From the NCBI GenBank assembly GCA_015501055.1, contig JADNYV010000433.1:1-28958 (forward strand): 28,958 bases of DNA. The letters are read 5' to 3'. Shown one piece after another: positions 19,701-28,958 of this stretch; the stretch's first letter is position 1, and each line of letters opens with the position of its first letter. A model generated the notes under the pieces. The model saw only the letters and a program-made list of their open reading frames with translations. It was not told the origin of the DNA and did no database searches. The position numbers and the translations under genes were made by a program. This stretch comes from Mucidula mucida. Lineage: Eukaryota; Basidiomycota; Agaricomycetes; Agaricales; Physalacriaceae.

Positions 19701-21124
19701 ATGACCTCAATTTCGCGATCTAATTTTGTCCAGATAGCTACTCTAGCTTCTGCAACGTGTTTCTCTATATGGTTCTTTAACCGCTGTGCCCAACTATCAA
19801 ACGCGCAGAAGGTATAATTTCTCACTGTCACCAGCAATCTCGAATAATCCGTCTGGGCAGGTACCAAAATCGTTGTCTCAGTGGCAAGCGCCTGCTTCAA
19901 TTGAAAGTCGAAAGGCATTCTGGGGCCTTCTTTGCCACGCCATTGAGCGCCATGGTATCCGACTATGGCTACCCAGTGGCTCAGATAGCCTTCGAAAACC
20001 CGATCCTGAATATCCCACGAATAGTAGTTTTCTTTTTGTTGGTCCTCAGCTCTTCGCTGAAGACAGCGGCGCACAATTGAAAGAAATAAAGCTTACGGTA
20101 TGTTTCTCGTTCTCTGTCGATCCGCAATTCGAGACACGTTCATTAGAATGGGCACCTTACGGCAGGTACTAATCGTGAAGGCATCGCGGTCGTCATTCGC
20201 GTCATTTCCAAGGGCGAGGAAGGGAAGGAACATTTGCGAATGCTGCGACGAGTAGCCACTGGCCTCGAGAGTCTTGTTGCGACGAATCATATGTTGCCTA
20301 TTTGGAACGAAATTGACTGCGAGGACCTTGTATGCACCGTCTCTCCCATGGTAGGCCCCTCCATTCGGGACGCGTTAGAATGGAAGGGGACCTCAACTGG
20401 GGATGTGCTCGACATGGTTCAGCAAGCTCTCGAAGTAGTAACCAATTATATCAGCTAGTCCTTGTCATTGATTTTCATTCAAGGGTCTGTCCTATCTTCA
20501 TGGCATGCACATCATGCATCGAGTGAGAATATGTTCTCTAGCGTCAGTTCACAACACTAATAACGCCTATTTTTAGGATGCCTTCGTTCATAACTTCCTT
20601 CTACAATGGCTTCCGGAGTCTCTTATCCACGGAAGACCATCAGTAACTCGTCCTCGTGTTTATATCATTGACCTCGAGTGCGCCCTCGAACTCGGTCCAC
20701 ATTGCGCGGAAGCCGACTATATGGTGTTCAGTCCGCCCATAAAGGATCGTCCCTATAACATGCCTACGCCTCCAGAAGCGAGTGTTATCAAATATAACTC
20801 TCTTCAAGGTGACATGTGGCAGTTTGGTTGGTCCCTGCGGCATTTTTCGGTATGTGCGGCGTTTTTAGGTCAACTCGTTCTGAACTTCCCGGTGTCTCCC
20901 AGAGCCAACATTCATCCATCGACGACATTCTGCGAGAAATGGCTTCAGATGATCCATCTCAACGCCCTTCCTCTCATGATGCGCATGAACGACTACGGAC
21001 AGAGCTTGGGAAAATACCGCCGAATCGACTACATACACGGCCACTGATTCAACATCCTGCCAACGAAGATATATCGCATCTATATCAGGTGTGGAAGAAT
21101 AATGGCAAAGCATACATGGGGTAG
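19701..21124 (+). CDS. Atypical protein kinase-like protein, tandem copy 2
   Basis: Six exons in the same arrangement as copy 1: 19701-19811, 19861-20097, 20147-20434, 20484-20522, 20577-20849, 20903-21124, giving 389 residues; exon 4 is 39 nt in both. Landmarks are VISKGEEGKEHL (Lys, ~125-135), GLSYLHGMHIMHR|DAFVHN (HRDxxxxN across an intron), YIIDLECA (DLE instead of DFG), LQGDMWQFGW and DPSQRPSSHDAHERL. The C-terminus is longer than in copy 1. The first exon (MTSISRSNFVQIATLAS...) is hydrophobic and unlike copy 1, so the start is less certain. Divergence is high, so the duplication is not recent. Spacing between copies is 289 bp. Confidence 0.78.
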
Positions 21125-21388
21125 TTTCACGTTGATACCTAGGGAATGACACCGCGTGTTCCATGCATGAATCTTCACGTTTCTAACCTTTCATTCGTAA
21201 GGGGAAGGAACTTGAGCTGACTATGCTTGGGATTTAACCTACCCGTCGAGGCCAGTAATATCAACGGACGGAAAACGCGCGAAAGCTTGGAACCACTACG
21301 TAGTATACAAAAAAGATTTGATTTCGGAGTTCATTGTCGTACTTCATGGTTCGCCACAACTTTTACTTTCTTACGAGAACCGAAAGAC

Positions 21389-23487
21389 TCAGAAAAGAGC
21401 CTCGCGTCCGGTAGCCACTAGATCGGCATTGACTTCGTCGAGATGTTGCATAAAGTCAGCAGTGAGACCGTCCCACATTTTCGGATCGTGTTCTAACGGA
21501 CTGTGAGCAATGCAAATCCAAATGAATCGATGGTAGATTCCTCACCGTGCAACTTCCCGGTCCTGTTGAGAGCATAATCCGTAAGCGTGAATATCATGCT
21601 CGACTCAAACATGACCACTACGAGAATTCAGGTGTTAATCGCAAAACGTGTTGAACACGGGAAGCAGAACGTACTCATTGTCCCGGTGTGGATCTTTTCG
21701 GGCTTCAAGTCGCCTTGAATAGCCTGCTGCCGAACCTCGTTCGACACTAGACGTTAAACATCAGTAATCTATACCAACGAGTCAAAAAACACCCACCTCC
21801 ATGCGGACAGAAAACCGTCTCATGACTCATCGAGCCAGGAAGGAAGGAATCGGCTCGCCCCCCATAATCACCCATAACCAGGCCCAAGAATTCCGTCGAA
21901 CTGTTGCGATGGAAGTACTAGAATAGGTGTTTTGTTGAGCGACTCAATGGACAGAAATAGTTAGATACCGGAGGACGGAACGTCTTCTCCGAGACATCCC
22001 AGCGCTCTCCAAAGATGAGGACGTCAGTCAGCGGAATGCCTGCGGCCTTGGACTTGGCCGTGAGCATGCAGAAGCAGGACGGATCAATGTGGTCGCGGGA
22101 AATGCTCCCGACAAAGATGAACTTGCTCATGTCGTATTTGTATGGAACGTAGCTAGATGGTCTTCATTAGACACAGTAGATACCGGAGATAGCAAGGGCT
22201 TACTTTCCATGCCACGCAACGACATCGAAAGGCGTGTGGCCTTGGGAACAGGAAAAGAATTTACCACCGATCCTAGGTTGAGTGTAAGCGGAGGCAATGG
22301 AGAAAACGAGGCATCATACTTGTACACGACTACAAAGAGAGACATCAGAACGTGGCGAGATATGAAATGAAGCTGACTTACTCTCCCAAGGAGATTGGTC
22401 AATGTCGAAACAAGCCAGCGGAACTTCAAAATCGCGTGCATTGGCGAGGCCATGCCCTCCGAGCGGACCAAGATCAGGAAGCTCGTAATGGGCGCCGAAT
22501 AGCTCTTGAACATCTATTCGCTTTCCGTTAGACAAAGTGCACACAAGTGAAAAAGGTATTTCTCCTACATCCACGCGAAGGACCATCGGGGAGCAAGACC
22601 TTGTACTTCATTCCACGCTGAATGACCACCAGCTCGCCGGGCTTGACCATCAATCTATAGTGGACAACACATGAATATACGAGTCTGACGTTATCCAAAA
22701 GACAAAATCGCGTACTTGCCAAACTCCGTCTGGATATCGAGCCGCCCTTGTTGCGGCATCATAAGCATATCGCCGTCGTTGTTGCAGAACGCCTTCTTTC
22801 CCATCGACGTATTGGCGAGATACATATGGATAGCGAGGCCCTCCCGAAGCGTGGGGTCGCCCGCGCCCGCAATCGTCTTGAGGCCGCTGATAAAGTCGGT
22901 GGGCTCGGTCGGGATGTCCAGTGGCCGCCACGCGAGTTGCGTCGGGCTGACTTTCACCCTGGGGTTCAGAGGAAGAAACGAAGCCTCCACCTATTCATAC
23001 CGAGTCAAATAAACGAAAACTATCCAAGACGCGAGACGCACATCCGGATTGTCGGGGAGATCGGTGAAGCCTTGGTGTGCCACTGACGGTCGAAGACGAT
23101 AGAACATGCTGTAGGGCGTGTGTCGATAAGCGCACACCAGTGAGGGATATAGTTCTATATTTACGCATTGGTGTTCTCAAATCGCGTCGCGGTAAAGGGC
23201 GACCCAGTCATCTACAAGAAACTCATTGAGCGAGAAGTGTAGCAAAACGATAGAACGACGAACCCCTTCATGATAAAGCCCGTACTTGACCTTCTGCGGG
23301 TGAACCTGGGCGTAAGGAAGGACGCCAGGCCTACGGAATATTAGTATTCCATGCAGTCAATCTGAAAGAGTGCGTACAGAGCTTCAGTCTCGAAACGATT
23401 GCCGAAACCAAGCGCATATTGATACGGATCCTCCTTGGTGGCGGCACGCGTAGTGCCCGTCTGAGCAGAGATGGTGGCAGAAGTCAT
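21389..23487 (-). CDS. hgd: Homogentisate 1,2-dioxygenase, one apparent frameshift
   Basis: Non-heme iron ring-cleaving enzyme of phenylalanine/tyrosine catabolism (homogentisate to maleylacetoacetate), cytosolic. Fourteen exons include a 10 nt micro-exon (22320-22329); about 472 residues. The start is MTSATISAQTG at 23487. Signatures are DPYQYALGFGNRFETEA, MTGSPFTATRFENTN, RPSVAHQGFTDLPDNPD, LANTSMGKKAFCNNDGD, FGAHYELPDLGPLGGHGLAN and HTPFDVVAWHGNYVPYKYD. Iron ligands are visible as YFHRN (His), STEF (Glu) and CPHGG (His), matching human His335/Glu341/His371. The last exon reads EHDPKMWDGL to stop at 21391-21389. All exon lengths close except 21546-21619, where MFES and MIFTLTDYAL lie in different frames near 21600. 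The other 13 exons are normal, so error or very recent loss is likely. Confidence 0.93.
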
Positions 23488-24060
23488 AGTGGTTTGTGGA
23501 TCCTGGGTGCACTGTAGAACACGTTTTATACGCACCTGTTACCCGGCCGCTTGGATAAAGGGATCACGAGTCGACCTTCATAAGCAATGCTGCTGAGAAA
23601 AAGTAGCCCAATGGACGACCGACTGTCGCAAGGCGTTTGTAGAGCTGCCTAACCATGTGGCTGGAGCTGATTCATGACACCAAGTTGGGATTGATTTTCC
23701 GGCGCGTCAATGTTCTTGGGCCGTTGAGCTTCTAGTATTGCCTGAACCCTAGACACCTTGCGAAGATCATGCCGCAAACTGAGCACTCCAGTATTCTAAG
23801 AGCAGAGTCTGGAAAAGCAGGAACCTCTGCACGACGTCCTACTTAGCCTTCTAGATGATCGTGATTATTAGAGGTCGAAGTCACGGATTAAATATGACAC
23901 AAGGCGATTGCGTCACAGGACGTAGTTCATTACCTGCTGTACAAATACAACTACAGGAAACCGAAGCGATAAGTAAAGTTCATAAATGCGCGTAAATCGT
24001 GACATCAAAGTAAAATGCAACAAAAACAGATAAACAGAAAGCGTTAGTAATGTGATCATC
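23488..24060. other. HGD promoter and kinesin 3' flank
   Basis: This 573 bp stretch separates two minus-strand genes. It must hold the HGD promoter (TATA box annotated separately) and the kinesin 3' end. No open frame or repeat of note was seen. Confidence 0.5.
23524..23530 (-). promoter_or_regulatory. TATA box of homogentisate dioxygenase
   Basis: The minus strand reads TATAAAA ending 36 bp before the HGD ATG (23487). The position fits a core promoter with a very short leader; alternatively the true start lies a little further inside the gene. Confidence 0.45.
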
Positions 24061-26787
24061 TCAGACCACCGTATTCTCCTTAGAGCCAAAAATCTCCCTC
24101 TTCGTCGCAGTCAAAGATCCTGGAAGAATCTTCCCTTTGAGCTTGAAATCATCATCCATTTTCGCTTTCAAACTGCTCTCCATCTCGAAGCTCAGATCGC
24201 CGAGGATGCTCCAGTCTTCCTCCGGCACCTGGTCAAGCAGACTAGGCAGTTTGGCTGGCTCATCGCGCTCTCGTCTTGAGCGTCTCGCTACCGGTGATCT
24301 CGCAGGCGACGATAGGGCTCCCGCGCCTGGTCCACCCAAACCAAGCGAGTCAACCATGCTGACAAAGGAAACAAGAGCTCGCCGCTCGTCTTCCAACTTG
24401 ACGCGCAACTAAGTATCGGATGTTGAGAGCGTGAGACCCGGAGAACAACGAGGAACAGACCTTCTTCTCCTTATCCAGCTCGCGGACCAGTTCATCGGCC
24501 CATCGCTCTTTCTCCTCCCTCTTTGCAATCTCAGCGGCAAGCATCTTCCGTAGCTCAGCTTCGCTACCCTCGATGCTTTCAGGTGGCGGTATCGCAGCCT
24601 CCAAAGAGAGGATTTGTCTTGCTTGAGACTCTAACTGCACACGCGCCGCCAACAATTCCTGTTGAAGCTGGGGGAAAAATTTGGCATCTGTCATTCAACG
24701 GCGGAAGAAAACATACCTGATAAGGCTCCATGTCAAAGTCAACCTTGACCGGACTGCCGGGTCGCGACTCGCCGGATTCATCCACGGTGTTGCTGGTCAA
24801 TATCAACTTCGTGAGCTGTTGGATACGATTGTTCAGATCCTTCATCGCCTTGCTTTCGTCGGTCTTCTCCTTCGCCGACAAACGACGAGTCAGCCTCTTG
24901 GGCGAATTATCCTCAATAGCAGTCTCCTTCTCCGCAAGGCGTGCCTTGAGTTCCTCGATTTCCTTCCTGTAGCGCTCAATGAGAGCATCCGTATCGATGA
25001 CCTCTTTCTTTTGGGCATTCAGCTGTTCCGAACGTATTAGTTCAGTACTCAGCGTGACTAAGGCAAAAGATGCAACGAACCTTGACGCTCTTGATGCGCT
25101 TGGCGAAGAGGAGCGTGCTGGTGCTTTCCGTAATCGCGCTGGCATCTGGATTGATGGTGCAAATCACACTGATTCGGGCATTTCCAGAAAGCGAAGGTTG
25201 AAGCATTCTCGTTAGTTTCGAGTTGCGATAGGGGACGTGATCACTGAAAGAGGATTAGGGCATAGCGACCAGCGTAGGGAATGATTATGAACCTTTTGCC
25301 TTTAGCCGAGTTTTCCGCTAGCGTACCAATAAACGCTTCCGAGAGTCAGGAGACTAACATAGCGTCAGCGGGCTTGAGTTCACTGAGAATGGAGTGACTG
25401 ACCTAGTGTTAATGTATTTACCCTCGCGCGTGCGCTCTTTGTCGGAAGTTGCTTTCTCAGAGCCCGGCGAGATCAATAAGGCTCTATTCCAGTTATGAGA
25501 TGCAACAAAAATGAGCAAAAAAAATTCAAGCACTGACCAAAACAGAAGTCTGAACGCTTCGCCCACCGACAGCTTGGAGACGGGGACCTGGTGTTTGTCG
25601 CCCGCTCAAACCTGGTGTTTGTCTGCCTGAGGCACCAGGCGTCTGGCGGCCATCTGAGCCGCCGCTGCGTTCTCGGCTTTCAATCACCAGCCGGAAGACA
25701 CTGTGACTGCGACTACTGCGTTCATTCCAGTCTGTACACGCCGTTCGGCGATGGCTCTCGCCACGTTTCAGGACCTCGTGGATGCCCTTCAAGCTGGTCA
25801 CGACCTCTTCTCGCAACGGAGTTAATATAATCTCGCCGCCGACGCCACCTTGGAGGCCTACAGCGGCGCTACCAACTGGAGCCAAAAGATCGTGTATGGT
25901 CTCGTTGTAGATTTCCAGATACGAACACCGCAGGAGATATTCGCGGGTCTCGTTGTGCTTGATATAGCGGAAAACATCTTTCATTGAACGAGGGATGATG
26001 CCCGGTTCGTCGTCGTCACCGGACAGCGTGTACGTCTTCCCGGAAGCCGTCTGGCCATACGCGAATACGACAGCATTGTAGCCCTCCATGGCGGCGGACA
26101 CATGAGACTGAGCAACAGTAGAATAGATGGGTTTATTGGGAGAGCCAGTGAGGATAGCGTCAAAGTCGAATTTGGCGGCATCCGAGTTACCTTTGGCGTA
26201 GGATGGGTCGAGGGAGATAGTGGCTGAGCCCGGAGTGGCCACCCATGCAGAAGGCTTGTCGCTCGGTCGTATACTAGCTTCAATCAGTATGAACTAGGGA
26301 GCAGAAGATAGGTTAGGCTTTACCGAACAGAGACCATAACCTTGTCCTGCTTGCCATGGTTGGCCCGCAACCAGGCTTCATCTATTTCTCCAGACACGTC
26401 TGCCGCATCGACCGTCTCAAAGTCGACCAGCACTTCCTCTGGATCGACGTTGCTGACGTCCATTTTGCTGGGAGGCTCATCGATACCGGGCGTGTTGGGA
26501 CGGGACGGTGTTTTGGGGCGACCCGAGGCTGGCGAGCCCGGCACTGGAGCTAATTTCGTGCTGCGTGCCTCAGAAGAGATAGAGGCTTTGTACCGCTTAT
26601 GCGTTGAGCCGAGGAGGCTATTGCCAGTACGGGTCAGGCGGCTGGTAAGCGAGTCGCCCTTGGATGTGGACGACGACGAAGATCCAACCGAGCTCGTCGA
26701 CGACGACGACGACAAAGGTCGTTTAGGGGTGAATGGAAGGCGGCTAGTGCGCGCAATCTTGCTGGCAGGCGTACTTGGTACGGACAT
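24061..26787 (-). CDS. Kinesin motor protein, CENP-E/Kip2-like, two apparent frameshifts
   Basis: Plus-end-type microtubule motor of about 787 residues. Exons: 26787-26324, 26273-25538, 25483-25403, 25353-25293, 25243-25081, 25022-24717, 24667-24461, 24408-24061. Residues 1-150 are Ser/Pro-rich and basic. The motor begins VMVSVRIRPSD, with P-loop GQTASGKT, LEIYNETIHDLL, switch I NERSSRSHSVF, switch II DLAGSE, then KLTRMLQPSLSG and STSTLLFAKRIKSVK before the neck. A long coiled coil follows (ALIERYRKEIEELKARLAEKE; ELLAARVQLESQARQIL), then a Ser/Arg-rich tail. A triple GRQTPG repeat is inserted before switch II. Switch II and GSVIGTLAEN are each interrupted by one extra base (CCC at 25463-25465, AAA at 25331-25333); exon lengths 81 and 61 each exceed the closing length by one. 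The CENP-E (kinesin-7) versus Kip2 assignment is inference. Confidence 0.92.
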
Positions 26788-27316
26788 GCTGCTCGTCGTT
26801 GTCTTGAGGGATGGTTGCCGTGGGAAAATGGCCGAATCGAGAATTCCAACAGACGCGCCTCATCACGTGGTCGCTTGGCCCTTTAGACGGCATCTCCCGG
26901 CTTCTCATCGTTAGTATTACGCCCTCTAAAGTTGAGATCTCCTCATGTCTGACGCGGTTCAGCGAAGGTTTCTTCACTCAAAATTTCATTGTCCTCCTGC
27001 TACTACGCGCGCTGCCAAGGCTCAGGGCTGTCAACTGTCCATCATTTCAGTGCGTACAGTAGCTCTCCTTCTTACTCTCTGACGTTAACCGCAATATTAA
27101 CGCGATAAGCAAAGCCAATAGACGCGCTATATCACAACTGCTATGCGGGTGCTACAATTTTAGAATTTCCTCCGTCGGTGTCATCATTTTTTCCTCCGTC
27201 GGAAAATGCTTCACCCTCAGCGCTCTGCACCGCCTTGGATGCTTTTTATGATCAGGATGATAGGACGTCTTTGAAACAGAAACATTGTACTCCTTCAAGC
27301 TACGACTACCTCAACA
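26788..27316. other. Divergent promoter between kinesin and OST-alpha genes
   Basis: This 529 bp stretch carries both promoters. It contains a 13 bp direct repeat, TTTCCTCCGTCGG, at 27166-27178 and 27190-27202, upstream of the OST-alpha start, which could be a binding-site pair (inference). No gene is apparent. Confidence 0.45.
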
Positions 27317-28958
27317 ATGGCAAAGTGCCCCGCACAACCTCAGCCCTCGTCGCACGAACAGAGCCTGTGGAAATCGGGAGGTTGGGATGCCTTCAAAGTG
27401 GAATGGGCCATATCAGGCATCTGCTGCCTCGTTGTACGTATTGAAACGTGCCTTGTTATATCGCTCACATCTCCTTAGACTATTCTCATTACGCTTTGGT
27501 CTGTGGTAAACCATTCGCGGTAGGCTGCTCTTTCTAGTAGTTCTGAGGGGCAACCCACCATTGATCGCGTAGACATTATGTTGTCCGAGACGAGCAGCGC
27601 CAAATGTACGTGTCTGGTTCTCCTGTTCGATATGTGCTTGATGATCCATTGAACAGACTCCGGATCCTGTACATGCCAGCCGTGTTCTCTCTTGTGTCTT
27701 TCTTATCATTCCACTACTACGACGGTTATACGTACTTCTCACTTATAGACTCTGGTAAGCTTGCTTCTTGCTCAGGCTACCATGTCTCATGATTTCGCAG
27801 CATACGAGGTTCGCACCCATTCGAAGGCTTAGGAACGTCACTTACCCTCCGTTTAGGCAGTCACCATCAGTGCTTTTCTGTAAGTTCTGACTTACCGTAT
27901 TGTCTTGTTACCTTACTCGTTTAACTAGCCTCCTGCTGGTTCAGTATGTCGCGAAAAGCACAATGGGGCGCGACATCCATGACGCGCTTGCCATGAAGGA
28001 AAAGCGCAAGATGCCCCTCGTACGTCCTTGTCAGTCGCCGTCTACTCCTTTCCATAATTCACCGTGTATGTAAAAGTTCACTTGCTTCCGTTATCGACCA
28101 ACCAAGGTGCGCGACGCGATAAAGCCGACTATGGCATGCTTTTAACGAGAATTTCAGCCCTACTTCGTGCACACAATCAAATGGAGCGTGTTGCAGTTCG
28201 TCATCATTCGGCCCTTGGGTTCACTCGTCGGATAATTTGCGAGGCTGCAGATGTTTTCTGCGAATCTGAGGGAATGGATCTCCATTACGCGTACGGATAC
28301 ATCAACATCATCACCCTCATCAGCATGATGTACGTCCCTTCTTGCCTTTTCATCCTTGTCCTAATCCATCCTAGAATCGCGATGTACGGACTGATCGTAT
28401 TTTTCTTGGTAGTGAAGAGTAACATTGAGGAGAGGAAACCTCTGAAGAAATTCATCAGCGTCAAGTTCATCGTCTTCGTACCGACGTTACAGTCCTTCGT
28501 TTTGTCGTTCCTCAAGAGGAAAGACATCATTAAAGGTGTGCTCTTTCACACCTTAGTCCTCGGTCGTCCTAAAAGGATACGCAGCCACTGATAGCCTCAC
28601 GGCAACCGAGGTCATGAACGGAATCAATTCGATGTTGATATGTCTTGAGGTATGACGAGTGTCCTTCAATCTCGCTGAGTTTAGCCTGAGTCACACTGCA
28701 GACGGTCTTCTTGGGGTTCCTGATGCGTAGCGCCTACAACGTTTCCGAGTACAAGAATCACAACCCTCTAGTCAAAGGCTTCATCGTGCTATACTGGACT
28801 CGATCAACCCCCTCGACTTCCTCTACGAGAATTGCATCTCGGCTGCCACTTCTTCGCGCAGCACATCAAAGCTGACCCGGCCACATCGTGGTCGTGGTTT
28901 TCAGCCACAGAACCGCCGTCACGTCAGTTTCTCAGAGAGCTTTCAATGTCGACAACTC
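27317..28958 (+). CDS. OST-alpha/TMEM184-family seven-helix membrane protein, 3'-partial, frameshifted
   Basis: Multi-pass membrane protein of the Solute_trans_a (OST-alpha/TMEM184) family; the animal OST-alpha subunit exports organic solutes, the fungal role is poorly defined. Starts MAKCPAQPQP at 27317. Helices in order: EWAISGICCLV-TILITLWSV, ILYMPAVFSLVSFLSF, AVTISAFLLLLVQYVA, IKWSVLQFVIIRPLG, INIITLISM-IAMYGLIVFF, FIVFVPTLQSFVLSFL, MLICLE-TVFLGFLM. Diagnostic blocks are DEQRQI-LRILYMP, CFRYRPTK-PYFVHTIKW, CESEGMDLHYA and YAATDSLTATEVMNGIN. More than ten ~45-60 nt introns. Frame breaks: one base missing near 28232 (SLVG | IICEAADV) and near 28777 (before HRAILDSINPLDF); the second to third exon junction (27506-27571) also does not close. 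The gene runs off the window in its soluble tail. A decayed fragment of a relative lies at 9600-10078. Confidence 0.85.

Noticed and set aside
19667..20074. 135-codon minus-strand open frame
   Set aside because: Antisense to exons 1-2 of the second kinase-like gene, which has the same layout as its neighbour.
21389..21619. Second frameshift at the last HGD intron
   Set aside because: Using the acceptor at CGTTAG (21493) instead of CACAG gives KLH-EHDPKMW in frame, so no indel is needed there.
26342..26914. 190-codon plus-strand open frame
   Set aside because: Antisense shadow of the Ser/Pro-rich kinesin N-terminus, produced by its GC-rich third positions.

Overview
This is eukaryotic nuclear DNA from a filamentous fungus, almost certainly a wood- or litter-decaying Agaricomycete (Basidiomycota). 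Almost every recognisable gene is cut by many 45-66 nt GT-AG introns, with some exons of only 9-11 nt. Two genes encode AA14-type lytic polysaccharide monooxygenases, and a tandem pair encodes basidiomycete-style atypical protein kinases. No rRNA, tRNA, CRISPR array or operon was seen.

Layout: (i) 1-1653 (+) is the 3' part of a secreted fungalysin (M36) metallopeptidase, followed convergently by 2121-5342 (-), a Rad5/HLTF-like SNF2 ATPase of 847 residues. (ii) 6109-7565 (+) is an intact AA14-like LPMO in 12 exons. (iii) 7988-10939 is a 2.95 kb element bounded by ~280-300 bp inverted repeats. It carries a decayed F-box-like gene and a decayed 3' fragment of an OST-alpha/TMEM184 gene, its interior is strongly CpG-depleted, and a 244 bp MITE with TA target-site duplication is nested in its right arm. 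(iv) 11734-12987 (-) is an unknown Ser/Arg-rich coiled-coil protein, divergent from a second AA14 LPMO at 13578-14939 (+). A small gene (15197-15512) and a GMC-oxidoreductase remnant (~16555-17225) follow. (v) 18047-21124 (+) holds two tandem kinase-like genes with the same six-exon structure. (vi) 21389-23487 (-) is homogentisate 1,2-dioxygenase, 24061-26787 (-) is a kinesin (CENP-E/Kip2-like motor), and 27317 to the window end (+) is an OST-alpha/TMEM184 membrane protein, the intact-type relative of the fragment inside the element.

The genes do not form one pathway. The two LPMOs, the GMC-oxidase remnant and the fungalysin fit an extracellular biomass-degradation lifestyle, while HGD (tyrosine/aromatic catabolism), kinesin and the SNF2 ATPase are housekeeping.

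Two themes deserve attention. First, single-base indels, many of them in short homopolymers, break the fungalysin, kinesin, HGD, OST-alpha and GMC frames, while the SNF2 and both LPMO genes close perfectly. This is either clustered sequence error or real gene decay. Second, the inverted-repeat element looks like a gene-fragment-carrying (Pack-type) transposon that has suffered CpG-directed mutation and a nested MITE insertion. I found no clearly new multi-gene system.
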